Of a DNA stretch of 64,000 bases, positions 25,771 to 37,793 are shown piece after piece. A program made the translations under genes and the position numbers. Origin of the DNA: Vitis vinifera (taxonomy: Eukaryota; Streptophyta; Magnoliopsida; Vitales; Vitaceae); assembly GCF_030704535.1 (NCBI RefSeq), contig NC_081815.1, forward strand, positions 387,001-451,000, in the 5' to 3' direction. The notes beneath the pieces were generated by a model, which had not been told where the DNA came from, searched no databases, and worked only from the letters and a program-made list of their open reading frames with translations. The stretch's first letter is position 1. Each line of letters begins with the position of its first letter.

Positions 25771-26571
25771 TGTAACGACCCGCACCCAACCATATAGATA
25801 TTGTCCGCTTTGGGCCCAAGGAGGCTCTCACGGTTTTAAAACGCGTCTACTTGGTTAAGAGGAGCCTCTACATATATAGCGCCAGGAACTTCCTCCCCTA
25901 TCCGATGTGGGACATCACAAATACCCCCCATGCAGACACAACGTCCTCGTTGTGTCCCATGGGATTGCGGGGCCAAATAGACAAATCCAAACAAACCCCC
26001 ACACCGGGGTCAGGGATCGGCTCTGATACCATTTGTAACGACTCACACCCAACCATGTAGATATTGTCCACTTTGGGCCCAAGAGGGCCCTCACGGCTTT
26101 AAAATGCGTCTACTTGGTTAAGAGGAGCCTCTACATATATAGCGCCAGGAACTTCCTCCCCTATCCGATGTGGGACATCACAAATACCCCCCCATGCAGA
26201 CACAACGTCCTCGTTGTGTCCCATGGGATTGCGGGGCCAAATAGACAAAGCCAAACAAACCCCCACACCGGGGTCAGGGATCGGCTCTGATACCATTTGT
26301 AACGACCCGCACCCAACCATATAGATATTGTCCGCTTTGGGCCCAAGGGGGCTCTCACGGTTTTAAAACGCGTCTACTTGGTTAAGAGGAGCCTCTACAT
26401 ATATAGCGCCAGGAACTTCCTCCCCTATCCGATGTGGGACATCACAAATACCCCCCATGCAGACACAACGTCCTCGTTGTGTCCCACGAGATTGCGGGGC
26501 CAAATAGACAAAGCCAAACAAACCCCCACACCGGGGTCAGGGATCGGCTCTGATACCACTCTGTCACGCCC
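25771..26571 (-). mobile_element. Tandem TRIM retrotransposon array (three LTR-internal units)
   Basis: Three near-identical 149-bp LTRs (25771-25919, 26034-26182, 26298-26446) alternate with internal spacers of about 114-125 bp, giving a 263-264-bp period. Read on the minus strand, each LTR begins TGTGATGTCCCACATCGG and ends GGGTCGTTACA. It is followed by TGGTATCAGAGCC, the initiator-Met tRNA primer-binding site (plus-strand 26019-26031, 26283-26295, 26546-26558), and each internal part ends in a G-rich polypurine tract. There is no coding capacity, so this is a terminal-repeat retrotransposon in miniature, needing enzymes from other elements. The last internal part abuts a gypsy LTR instead of its own LTR. 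Confidence 0.88.
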
Positions 26572-28770
26572 CAAGACCCACTCCAAGGGCGTGACGGTCA
26601 TTTCACACCTCAAACCCGAAGGCTTAAAGTATAATCTGACCCAAACAATCATATTGTAACTGGATGTTACCAATTACCAAATACCTGTTCAGAGTAGCGG
26701 AACAAAATCTAAAATCCTCAAAATTCAATTTCCAAATAACTTTCAAATATCAAATGATCCAAATGAACATAACTAATAGTTAAACAAAATCCAACGTAAA
26801 ATCCTAAGTCAAATCCTAATGATGACCATTCCTCAGCCTAGCCATCACTCCTCACCCGAACTAAGAGTACTTGAAAAATTTTCAACAATTGGGAATGAGC
26901 TCACAGCCCAATAAGGAATATTAATGCAATTCATGGATCAAATATTTTCATTTCAAATAGGAGATATCATTTTTTTTTTCTCATCAAATATCAGAGTTTC
27001 AAAAATACCAATATATTCAAAATTCAACCAACCAATTTCATATCAAATTCAAACACTTTCACATAAGATTCAATCAAATCCATTCAATTTTATTTTTTTT
27101 TAATTACTCTGGTTATCAAATATCAAATGCCCAGTTAGGTGGGACTTTTCAAATGGGTGGCTAGCCTCAAATTGTTCCTGGTGGACGGAACCAAACACTA
27201 CTAGTACTAGTAACCTCTAACCAAACCCCTAGAGGCTGGGGTCCAAATCAATTACATTCCCACCATGAAATGTAAAGGTCAACTATTATATCCCGTTGAC
27301 AGGGCCGAATAGTCAACTATTATATCCCGTTGACAATGGCCAAATAAACCAGAGTGATGTTTTTGTTCAAGTATTCAAATTTACATAACATAATATCTCC
27401 ATATTTTGTGTCATAAATAAAACAAAGTATTCCAACATAACATTTAGTGCAAAACAATTTGATCCATGCATGGTAACAAAATATCATTTTCTTTTCCACA
27501 ATTCAAAATAACATATAAAATAATTTAATTTTATAAATATTGCATTAACTTCCCTTACCTCAAAAGAAGTCCTTGAAAGCTTGGGAGAAGAATAATTCTG
27601 AAAAAAAATATAATTTACTTTTCACCTAATATAATATAAGAGAAACAATTATTACTATTTATCTATAATTTAACTAATCTATTCCTTATTTAAATAAAAC
27701 TAATAAATTCCCAATTTATTTCTAATAACACACTACTAATTTAATTAAATTACAATTTTATTTCATTATAAAACTCTATATATATATATTTTGCTAAATC
27801 TATTATTACTATTATCTTAATTATAAATCTAAAACTAAATATTATTAGTTTAATTAATCAATTCAAAAACCACTCAATGTCTCGGGTACACCAAACCAAA
27901 CCAAAAAAAATAACTTTTTTTTTTTTTTTTCATTTCCATTATCATGCTTTATTATATATATATATATAAAAAGGCTCATGTGTCGGGTACACCAAACCAA
28001 ACAAAAAAAAAACGCAAGTTTAGTTTTTTTTTTTTTTTTTCTTTCCTTTCATTGCCATCGTCATGCTTTATATATATATATATATATATATAAAGGCTCC
28101 TTCCAGCACAGTACACGTCCCCCATTTTTTTATTTTTTATTTTTTCCTTCCTTCCTTCCAGTGCTGTGCACACGCGTTCTCCCTTTCTTTTTTTTTTTTT
28201 CTGTTTTTTTTTTTTTTAACATTTTCTAATCTCTTCAACCACAAATAACAATATATTTATTTATTTATTTTTATATAAAATTAACCCTAGCCTAAAATCA
28301 AAACCTTCCAAGGAATTTTTTTTTTTTTTCTAATAAAACTTAAGATCTCCCAAATTCCAATACTAAAATCAAAATCTTATATTTTCACTATTTGATATTA
28401 AAACGAATTAAAAAAAAAAAAAATCTAACCCTAATCTAGATTTGGGGTTTTCCAAAAAAATATATCTAATGTGTTTGAAATTAATCAATAAATCTAAAAT
28501 ATTAAACTAGGGGTTAGAATCTTACCTATAGAGATCTGTTCTTCAACCCTGAAATCTGACTCCAACTTTACGTTCTCTGGAATTCTGCGAACAGGAACTC
28601 TATTCAGAAAAGAAGGGAAAGAATAAAATTTCTAATTTATACCTAGGGTAGTTATTCGTAAAATTACACTTTTACCCCTCTTCCACTTTATTAAATTAAT
28701 TAATCAATTAATTTAATTATTAATAACAATTTCCTAAATTACCCTTAAGAGAAAATGTTTGGGTGTTACA
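26572..28770 (-). mobile_element. Long terminal repeat of a Ty3/gypsy chromovirus
   Basis: On the minus strand it starts TGTAACACCC at 28770, right after a polypurine tract (AAGGAGGGGAGGA), and ends GGGGCGTGACA at 26572, so it has the TG...CA ends expected of an LTR of about 2.2 kb. It follows the integrase fragment at 28793-29942 as a 3' LTR would. It is also directly followed by GAG and a primer-binding site (TGGTATCAGAGCC), as a 5' LTR would be. Within it are poly-T and TA runs, a tandem pair at 27279-27345 and another at 27877-28098. Confidence 0.75.
27877..28098. repeat. About 110-bp tandem duplication inside the gypsy LTR
   Basis: Two copies each contain GTCTCGGGTACACC or GTGTCGGGTACACC, an A-run, a long T-run, a TCATGCTTTA word and a (TA)n tract. 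The copies differ in the lengths of the homopolymers. Confidence 0.7.
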
Positions 28771-28792
28771 TCCTCCCCTCCTTAACAAAAGT

Positions 28793-29942
28793 TTAGTCCT
28801 CTAAACTTGACATACCTGAGTCTTGAAATAATTGAGGATGTTTTTCTCTCATCTCTTTTTCTAACTCCCAAGTGGCCTCTCGGATACTATGATTGCTCCA
28901 CTGGACCTTTACCAACTTGACAACAGCATGTCGTAGTACCTTATCCATCTCATCCACAATTTGAACGGGTACCTCTTCATAGGTCAAGTCCTCAAAAATT
29001 TGAATAGGCTCCAACTCCACAACATGAGAGGGATCATAAATATACTTCCTCAAGGTTGAAACATGGAAAACATTATGAACCTTAGACAGGCTTGGGGGCA
29101 AGGCTACTTTATATGCCAAAGTGCCTACTCTTTCTAATATTTCAAACGGACCCACAAAACGAGGACTAAGTTTTCCTTTTCTCCCAAATCTCATCACAGA
29201 CTTCATAGGTGAAACTTTCAAGAACACATGATCACCCACCTCAAACTCCAAATCTCGCCTACGCTGATCAGCATAACTCTTATGTCTACTTTGAGCTGCT
29301 TTTAATCTTTCTTTAATCAAAGCAACTTTTTCAACAGTCAACTGCACAAGTTCAGGTCCCAAAAATTTCCTTTCTCCAACATCATTCCAACAGATAGGAG
29401 ATCGACATTTCCTACCATACAATGCCTCAAAAGGTGTCATCCCAATGCTAGCTTGAAAACTATTGTTATAGGCAAACTCTACTAAAGGTAAATGATCATC
29501 CCAATTACCTTGCAGGTCCAAAATACAAGCTCTCAACAAGTCTTCCAAAACTTGAATTACCCTTTCTGATTGGCCATCAGTTTGAGGATGGAAGGCAGTA
29601 CTAAAACTCAACTTAGTGCCCAAAGCTTTTTGTAGACTATGCCAGAATCTAGAAGTGAAACGAGGATCTCTGTCAGACACTATAGAAACTGGTACTCCAT
29701 GCATTCTCACAATCTCCTTCACATAAAGAGAAGCTAAACGATCTAAAGAAAAGTTGACTTTCATAGGCAAAAAGTGAGCAGACTTTGTCAACCGGTCAAC
29801 AATCACCCAAATAGCATTATTACCCCCTAAGGTTCTTGGCAATCCTATCACAAAATCCATGGTAATATGCTCCCACTTCCACTCAGGAATAGCAAGTGGT
29901 TGTAAAGACCCTGCTGGTCGCTGATGTTCAGCCTTCACCTAC
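28793..29942 (-). pseudogene. Ty3/gypsy chromovirus pol fragment: integrase with chromodomain-like end
   Basis: An uninterrupted frame of about 381 codons codes for the integrase core: [11 protein letters not shown] (first Asp), VSDRDPRF (second Asp) and the Glu region [14 protein letters not shown], with [11 protein letters not shown]. It continues through the [10 protein letters not shown] region and [12 protein letters not shown] to a chromodomain-like tail ([16 protein letters not shown]), as in Tekay/Del-clade elements. It stops (TAG) just before the polypurine tract and LTR. The upstream side is missing: gag, protease, reverse transcriptase, RNase H and the integrase zinc finger are absent, and similarity ends abruptly near 29942. 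The apparent start codon is only the first Met after the break; this is not a host gene. The open frame suggests a fairly recent insertion. Confidence 0.9.
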
Positions 29943-31043
29943 GTATCCATCTCCCACAACCATCTTTTTCTCACCCGTTTTGGATTCACTTCTGTAAAGC
30001 CAAGAAAGTCCCGTTTTGGATTCACTTCTATATAGGCTATACAGCCATAAAAAAATAAAAAATAAATAAAAAAAAGTCTTATATATATATGACCTTTTTA
30101 GGATTGGTTTTCGAAGCTTCTATAAACATTATTTAGGCTTCTACAAGAAGTTTAATATTTAAATTTAACTTTTATAATATCAATAATATCTTTTAAAATT
30201 TATGTCTTTGATTTATCTCGCTCAACTCAAAAAGGGAAGTTATAACTATTTTTTAGAATAATTTTTTATTATTCAAAATAAAAAAATAAATAAAAACAAG
30301 TTTAATAATCAAAATTCAATTGTTTTCTCCAAATTATTTTAAAAAAATAATTATACAAATAAAAAAATAATTAAAAGTAAAACATTAATGATAAAAATTA
30401 TATTAAGATACATTTAAAAACATAACCGTTTAAGAACATTTAAGATTCCTAAATAAATTTTGATTCTATAAAATATCAAAAAATCATTTTTAAAAGCTTT
30501 TGAAAAACACTTCCTAAAAAGAGCCCAAAAAATTTATGACTTCAAAAAAAATTAAAATTACTACTTCCCATAAGATATTTATTTTATCTTACAAACAAGG
30601 ATACTTTATGCTTAATATAACTTTTATAATAGCACTATTATTCTTTGAAATAATAATAATTGATTTTTGAGAATGATTTTCGTTAAAATGTTTTTCCATT
30701 TTAAAAGAGTCACAGATAACTAATCGTTCTACAGCCACACTCACCTGTTACCAATGCCTAAAACGAACTCCTACACTAACCAGAATAAAAACAACCATCC
30801 ACCACATCCGGCTTGTCCCTGCCCATTTATTTTATTCAACACTGTTCCTCCCTTCTCTGTGAAGGGGCAGACAGACATGCACAACAAGAAGAAAGGGAAA
30901 CCGATTACTACATTAGCAAGAATTTATGACAAACTTCACTTTCCTTTGCCCTAAAAAACTTAGTGCAATACAGGCTCCAGATCAACAAAAAAATTATCCT
31001 ACAAATAGTACAAAAGTTGCATCAACCAACTCTTCTAAAAGCT
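29943..31043. other. AT-rich spacer and SMU2 3' UTR
   Basis: A short direct repeat (CCCGTTTTGGATTCACTTCT) occurs at 29974 and again at 30010, next to the gypsy break point. 30040-30720 is AT-rich with no gene. About 30900-31043 is probably the 3' UTR of the minus-strand splicing factor gene. Confidence 0.45.
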
Positions 31044-34000
31044 TCATATCCGAAGCTTCTTCCCAGGTTGTGAATCATCATCATAGCGGCCTCCATCATC
31101 ATTCATCTCACCCTTCTCCATTTTCTTTCTGGCAAGTATCTTGTTGATCTTGTGGAGCTCGTTGGTGAGCTTCTGGTCCTTGTTTTGCTTTCTTGTCTTT
31201 CTACCATCTTGCATCTTCACACCAAACTGGAATGCAGCTTTTGGCATTGCTTCCTTCTGCTCGTTATATGTTGCCCATTCCTCCTCTGTTTCAAAGTCCC
31301 ACCGATGTAGACGACCCTTAGCCTGTTGGACAAGTGTTTTAGTAATATTCCAGGATCAGTTGGCTTTTATAACATAAAGGTTCTACGATTGTTAAACTAA
31401 CATTAAGAAGCTGCTGGTTCACATTAAGCACCAAAAATTCAATAAAGCTTTCGTCTCATTTTGGATGATGATAAAGTCACACGAAAATTCTAGAAGAATT
31501 TTTCTAATAAAAGTAGAACATGATAATCAGATTGTTCAAAGAAAGTGATCACTTACACGTCCACCCATGTCCATTTTTGACAAGTCATCTTCATCATCAC
31601 TGTCCACAACCTCACGGTTGTACTCCTGATACCCAGGATAGCATTCAGAGTAACTTTCTGATATGAAGTTGGGATCCTTCTCTCGAGCATCTTTCTCCCT
31701 CAGTTGCTGCAGCCTTTGATCATCCCGCTTGAACACGGACCCCAAACCCCGATCCTTCTCTTCTTGAGTCATGAAGCGTGGATCCTGAGGAATGCCCATA
31801 CCTGCCTGCACATCATATGTTTGCATGTTCTGCTGGAGATATTGTTCAGGATAAGCCATTTGCTCAGCATATTGGTACTCCTGCCAGTCTCCCTGGTAGC
31901 CAGCAGCCAATGCTTGTGCTTGCATAGCATCATATCCATTCTGAAGCCAGCAGGCCAAACAAAATTCAAAAGGAAGAATTAACTCCTTTCAACAAAGACA
32001 AAGGAGTAAAGGTAGCCCGTTTAATTTTTGTTGTTCTTTAATAAAATTGGTAGTCTGGCTATTAGTTTTGACTAAATATCTCTAAAATTTATAACAAAGA
32101 TTTCATTCCTTTTACTTCATTTTATCTTGCTTGAGTCAAGATGAATGTTTCTTAAAAGATTAGCTAACCGTTTGTTGCCATTCCTGAGGCTCAGAGGGCG
32201 GAACTGGACCATAAGCAGGTTCACTGAGATAGGAAATTCTTTCCTTGTTTCGAGGAGACTCCTCCATGTCCTCGGAGACAGGGCTCTGACTCATGTCTTT
32301 ACTGGGAATATCATATTCAACACCATCCCCAACAAATATGTCATCCTGTTCAGATCTAGCAACAGATGGACCATGTTTCTCTCTTGAATCAACATAATTT
32401 TTCCTGGGAGGTAAAGGTGGTGGCAGGCTTTCCCTTTCGGTTTGATTCTTTGACATTCCACCATCAAGCTTTGATGGCTTCTTCTCTTCATCAAATTCAT
32501 TACCAACAGTTGATATCTTTCCTGCAAGACAAAATAACCATGAGAAAAAGATAAACCTCCTGAACTATAAAAACATAAACAGAAAATAACCATGCAGATA
32601 CATATATGGTGGCAGATAATGGCATGTCCAGATCATAACTTATGTACTAAGGCAAAACAGCACGGTAATTTTTATTGAACTAAATGATCAAGATATAAAC
32701 CTAAAAGTGATTGGTTTTATTATTTGTTGTTCATTCATTGAGGAATCAGAAAAGGCATTGCACATAAAATTAGGGCAGGCTGATTAACGTGGAAAATTAC
32801 TTTGAGAATTTCTGGAAAAAAAAAACTTTGCGAATATTATGTGATTGTCAAACACCCATCAAGCTGAAAAGGCAAAATTTATCAAGACAGCTTTAAATCC
32901 TGCTTTTGCTTTTGTGAGTACAAATTTTAGGTAAACAATAAAAAAAAAGCATTATCCAAAAGTAATATGACTTGACAATTTTCATTAAATACTGAATTAG
33001 TGAATCACCATCACCACAAATCTCATTAATCATGTGAGTCTGAAAATGGAACAAAACAAGTGCCTTGTGAATAATTAAACACTTCTATTCAATTCCAAAA
33101 AGAATACAACTTGAATAAATAGTCAATCTTGTCAGGATTTTGAAGGAATATCAGTTTTGATGCTAACTACTTATATATTTATGCAAATCAAAGGATAACA
33201 TTCCCATCCTTTGTGTGTAGGCCAGCGCCAGCTTAATTTTTTTTACATGGACCATATGCCTTTCAATATCCAACTGTTTCCAAAATAGTAAGGGAATCTT
33301 GGTACTATTATGCTCATAACAGAATCATAAAGCAAAATAACATGTCAAAATGACAATGTCCAGTGAGTTCAGATAAAGAGAGGCATTTAGCAAATACCTT
33401 TGACATCTCTCTCCTTCTTCTTCTTCTTGAGAACCTTCCCAGATGATCCCAGGCGAAGATATGACATGATTTTAGCAATTCGGTCCAGCACAGAACCATC
33501 AACGCCGACAGTAACCATTTCCTGCACAACAAATAACAACAAAATTAGATCACTTGTCTAATACTCAAGGAAAGAGAACTGCACTAGGAAGGGAAGAAGA
33601 AGATATTAACCTCCGGCACTGGACAGTCAGCTTTACTTCTATGCAGGGTCGTTGGAATGTCACTAGAAAATCCACCCTCCTATAAGGCAAAAAAGAGTTT
33701 GTAACATCAGAAAATTTTGTCTAAAGAATTATTTAAAGACACGGTTTTCAACAATCATCAAGTTAAACAATACAAGACATAGTTATCCCTGGAAGATAAA
33801 TTACATCAGCAAAATATAATTGTGTCTGTGCAAACGGTCCTCACATTTATCTTACAGAATCTTATCTCACCAACAGAAATATTTTGCTAAGGATCTCCAG
33901 AGGTTTCTCCTAATAAGTTCAATGATTCACCCCCCTCCCTTATGGTCCCAATTAGGTACAAATGTATACACACACACTGTGACATCTCATATTGGATAGG

Positions 34001-36904
34001 GAGGAAAAGTTCCTAGCGCTATACATGCATAGACTCCTCTTAACTCTGTAGACGTGTTTTAAAACCGTGAGAATCCTTTTGGGTCCAAAGCGGACAATAT
34101 CTACACGGTTGGGTGGGGATCATTACAAATTGTATCTGAGTCGATCCGACCTCGGTGTGGGGGTTTGTTTGGCCTCATATAGGATGTTTATTTGTTTGGC
34201 TCCACAATCTCGTGGGACACAACAAAGATGTTGTATCTATATAGGGGGGTGTTTGTGACATCCCACATTGGATAGGGGGGAAAAGTTTCTAGTGCTAAAT
34301 ATGTATGAACTTTTCTTAGCTCTGTAGACGCGTTTTAAAACCATAAGGACCCCTTTGGGCCCAAAGCGAACGATATCTACACGGTTGGGTGCAGGTCGTT
34401 ACACACACACCAATCATTGTGAAGCTTCATCATTCATGCACATTTCACAAAGGGTGACCATGGGACTTAGATTAACAATCGAGCAGGTAAAACCATTGAA
34501 AAAAGAGGTACCATGCTGGGCAAAGCCCTGGCCTGCCTGCTCAACCTCTGGGCAGTAGTGACTAGGTTATCCATGTAAGCTTTATCCACACAGATTAGAC
34601 TTAGACAAAAGTAGCAGTAGATTTCTTTGACTTATAACAGGCAGTTCAGATTAATTGTGTCTTGCTAAATTGAAAAGGTACAGAAAAAATCAGCTTAAGC
34701 GCGTTAAACAAGTATTTTCCTGCTCATAGTGTACCACCTTAGATGCTCAAGCAGCAATGAAACACAAATTAATTGGGTTCATATTTGGATGAACAATTAT
34801 TGGGCTTCCCAGAAAAGTCCAGGATTGACAATAACCACTAACAAAGAATAAACATCTTAAATAAGGAATTAATTAAATAAGCATATTGAAAACAGAGAAA
34901 TATTACCATGCTAAAAATAAATGCCATTCTACCAGGGAGGAACATCTCGTTTGACTTGACAACAGTTTGGGGCTTGACAATCCACTGATACACTGACTGA
35001 AAAGGAAAGTAAAACGGTCACTAAAAAAAGCATTTGCACAACTCTGGGCTAACAGTCTTCTCACTGTTTAAGCTCATAAGATAAAATTACAATTGTATTC
35101 AATAGTTGTACAAATTCTAAATAAATCAAATCACCTTTGCAGTTGCAGTGCGAAATGACAATGGCTGGTCCTCATTGGATACTCTGTCAGTAAACAACAG
35201 ATTTACATAACAATTACCATATGCCAAGTACACATTAACTTTTGCAGTTAGGAAATGTACACTATAATTTCTTTTGAGTTACATATTGTACATAATAACA
35301 ACAATAACGATACTTTAACAGCAAAAGGAGAATCAAACATTTAAACGGCTATTGCAAACATATCAGTAGTAGAGGAAGGTGATTTGGAACATGACTAATG
35401 GACATAAAACACTAGCTCAAAGAGGCACTGAGTTGTTCCTTCACTTTCATTGGCTCCTTTGAATAATTCCATCATTCAACTACTGAGGAAGCAGATTTCC
35501 TTGCAAAAAAAAATAATTTCCTATCCATTTTCCTTTATTCTGACTTGATATATCATGAAGCCTGCGATTGATTTTCTAGCCAAGAGGAGCATTTGCTTCT
35601 GGAGTCTTCAGTTTGGATTAATGCCTTCCTAGGGTTGCTTGTTTTGCTCACCATGTAACTGGGGTTGCATTGAGCATTATGTCTTTCCCTATCAGTTTCT
35701 CTTCAGGGGTTCCCTTTGTTGACCCTTCCTTTTCTCATGTGAACATGACAACTTCGCTAATCTTGCATGCATTGTCTCCTCTTTCAGATTTTTAAAAGAA
35801 CTAAAAAGGCAATATGATTCAGAGCTTTTCTTCCACGTATCTAAGAAAGAAATCCTCTAAGCTCAGTTTGGTTCTCAGAAACAACAAGAGAACATAAAGG
35901 AAATAACAGTTCAATTTTCTTTGCTACATCAAAATTAAAAACAGGAAACAGAATAATAAAGGACAAATGTTAACAGGTTTAGAACCATTGACCCAAACTA
36001 CGTTACCTGGACTTTCCATCAGCATCATCTCCAACTTCCGGTTTCTTTTCAATCTCACTTCTCACTTTATGAAGCAAAGCATAGTCCAAGCCTTTGACCA
36101 AATGCGTGTGTTCCACATCCCCTAAACAATATCAATCCATCCAAAATAAAAAAGGGGCTAGTCCCACAAAATCATCAACACAGCCACCCTTTAAGGCAGT
36201 AGGTTCCACTAAAGAGAATGTTAACAATTAAAATAATTAAGTTGGTATCTCAAAAAAACACTTCATATCCGGAAACTAATGGAGAATCATTAGAAGAGCT
36301 CCATTTCACGATGGTTTAGACTACAGTGACCACGAATCCACTACATTTTAAGAACAATGCATTGGAATTGCACCGAAATAACCCTAAAAACAGACCAAAT
36401 AGAAATAAATAAAACCTCAGCGGCTCAACAAATAAGGGAAAACAAAAGGACGAACCTCCGAGGTACTTGCTGTGCTCGATGGATATCTTGTTGGCGTCAG
36501 TTGACCTATTAAAATTATAAGAACAACAACAAATATTATATAGAATGCAATAGACAACAATATATATATATATATAAAAGGAAGAACAGAGGGAGGAGAT
36601 GTATGACCTAAGGTCGACGGTGCCAGGAGGAGCAACCGCATGAAAAGAGCCGAGTTCAGTTGGTTCGTAATCCGGATTTTGATCCTCTCTCCGCTCCTTT
36701 GCACGATCCCTATACTTCGGTAGCTCCGGTTCTTCTGGTTTCTCTTCTCTGCAAAAAAAATTCCCAATAATTATAGCATTCACAGTGATGCAAAAATCAG
36801 CATCTTTACAGTGGCGCAAAGTCACTGATGCCGATCGATTTTGAAGATTTCACTTACTTTCGACGAATTATCTTCTCTTTATGATTCCTCTTCGACGACG
36901 CCAT
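31044..36904 (-). CDS. SMU2: RED-family splicing factor, SMU2-like
   Basis: Eleven exons: 36904-36858, 36748-36608, 36505-36456, 36121-36007, 35183-35135, 34996-34907, 33679-33611, 33521-33398, 32521-32169, 31940-31557 and 31322-31044 (TGA). They total 1701 nt, 566 residues, and all junction phases agree. The start is MASSKRNHKEKIIRRK. The RED N-terminal region has PKYRDRAKERREDQNPDY, SKYLGGDVEHTHLVKGLDYA and LHKVRSEIEK. The middle has VDRIAKI-like DRIAKIMSYLRLG and KKKKKERDVK. The C-terminal RED domain has FKRDDQRLQQLREKDAREKD, YPGYQEYNRE, a DSDDEDDLSKMDMGG acidic patch and WDFETEEEWATYNEQKEAMP. RED/SMU2 works with SMU1 in the spliceosome; Arabidopsis SMU2 affects splice-site choice. Its length is close to Arabidopsis SMU2. 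A TRIM sits in the intron between exons 6 and 7. Confidence 0.93.
33978..34403 (+). mobile_element. Complete single TRIM element in an SMU2 intron
   Basis: Two 150-bp LTRs (33978-34127 and 34254-34403) of the same family as the array at 25771 flank a 126-bp internal part. The internal part has a decayed primer-binding site (TTGTATCTGAGTC at about 34130) and a G-run polypurine tract before the second LTR. The flanks read CACAC on both sides, a possible 5-bp target duplication, though they lie in an (AC)n stretch. The LTRs differ from each other at several bases, so this copy is older than the array. It runs opposite to the host gene. Confidence 0.85.
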
Positions 36905-37793
36905 TGATGATAATTTCTATGGTTCCCCACTCTAGGGCTCTTACCATTCCCCTCGAGAACCCATCCCCCGCTATCTGAAGTTATATATGATAATTACATA
37001 AATACCCTCACTTGCAAAGATTGCCAAATATTTCTTATATATAATACGATGCGTCTTTACTTCTTCAACCCAAAACGCATCGTTTTATCAAAAGTTAAAA
37101 ACACGGTTGGATGTTCCATGACATGGACACAAACAACCGTCAGAATATATTCGAAAAAAATAAAATAAAATCCTCACTATCTTATAATATGAAAAAAAAA
37201 AAAAAAAAAACTACAAAAAATAGTTTTATTTCTATTTCCTAAAGAAAGGTACATGTCAACCAAGTTCCGAACCTGTTTAACTTTAACAAATCTAAAATAA
37301 ATATAAGATGTTTTCATTTATTTTTAGATAAAATTTTAAAAAAATAATTAAAAACATGAATACGTTGTATTATATTATTTTGAAGAATAATAGAAGAAAA
37401 AAATATTTTGATATTTAAGTATTCAAATATAATTTTTTAAAAAATTAAAAACTTATTTTTAAGAAGTATTCTTGAAAATTAGATTTACATAGTAGACATT
37501 CTATACTTTTTCTCTACCTTTTTCATTTCTCCCATTTTATTCATTGAGTTCACAGTAAGGTGGGGAGAATTTATTAAAAATAGAAAACTGATATTTCCAA
37601 ATACGTCATAATTTTATTTCCCTCGAAAATTTCATATATAACAGACATCGCTGCAAACGAGGAGGGACCTCCCCGCTGACAATTACAATGAAAATAGTGT
37701 CATTTCATTGGAGGGATCGCCAACTAAAACCCTAGTTTGGAGTTATATAAGGAGTACAGAGAAGATATCAAGAATGGTTCATCTTCCTAATTA
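36905..37793. promoter_or_regulatory. Divergent promoter region between SMU2 and the GDSL gene
   Basis: The two genes start 890 bp apart in opposite directions. On the GDSL side a TATA box (TTATATAAGG, 37743-37752) lies about 45 bp before the ATG, with an AACCCTAG word just before it. The SMU2 side has no clear TATA, as expected for a housekeeping gene. The middle (37140-37500) is AT-rich with a long A-run. Confidence 0.5.

Noticed and set aside
25771-26571. CRISPR-like regular repeat array
   Set aside because: The units are TRIM LTRs of 149 bp with a tRNA primer-binding site and polypurine tract, and the spacers are identical to each other. The genome is a plant.
28793-29938. Host gene with integrase-derived function
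   Set aside because: Directly followed by polypurine tract and LTR, and truncated at the other side, so it is a retrotransposon fragment and not a domesticated gene.
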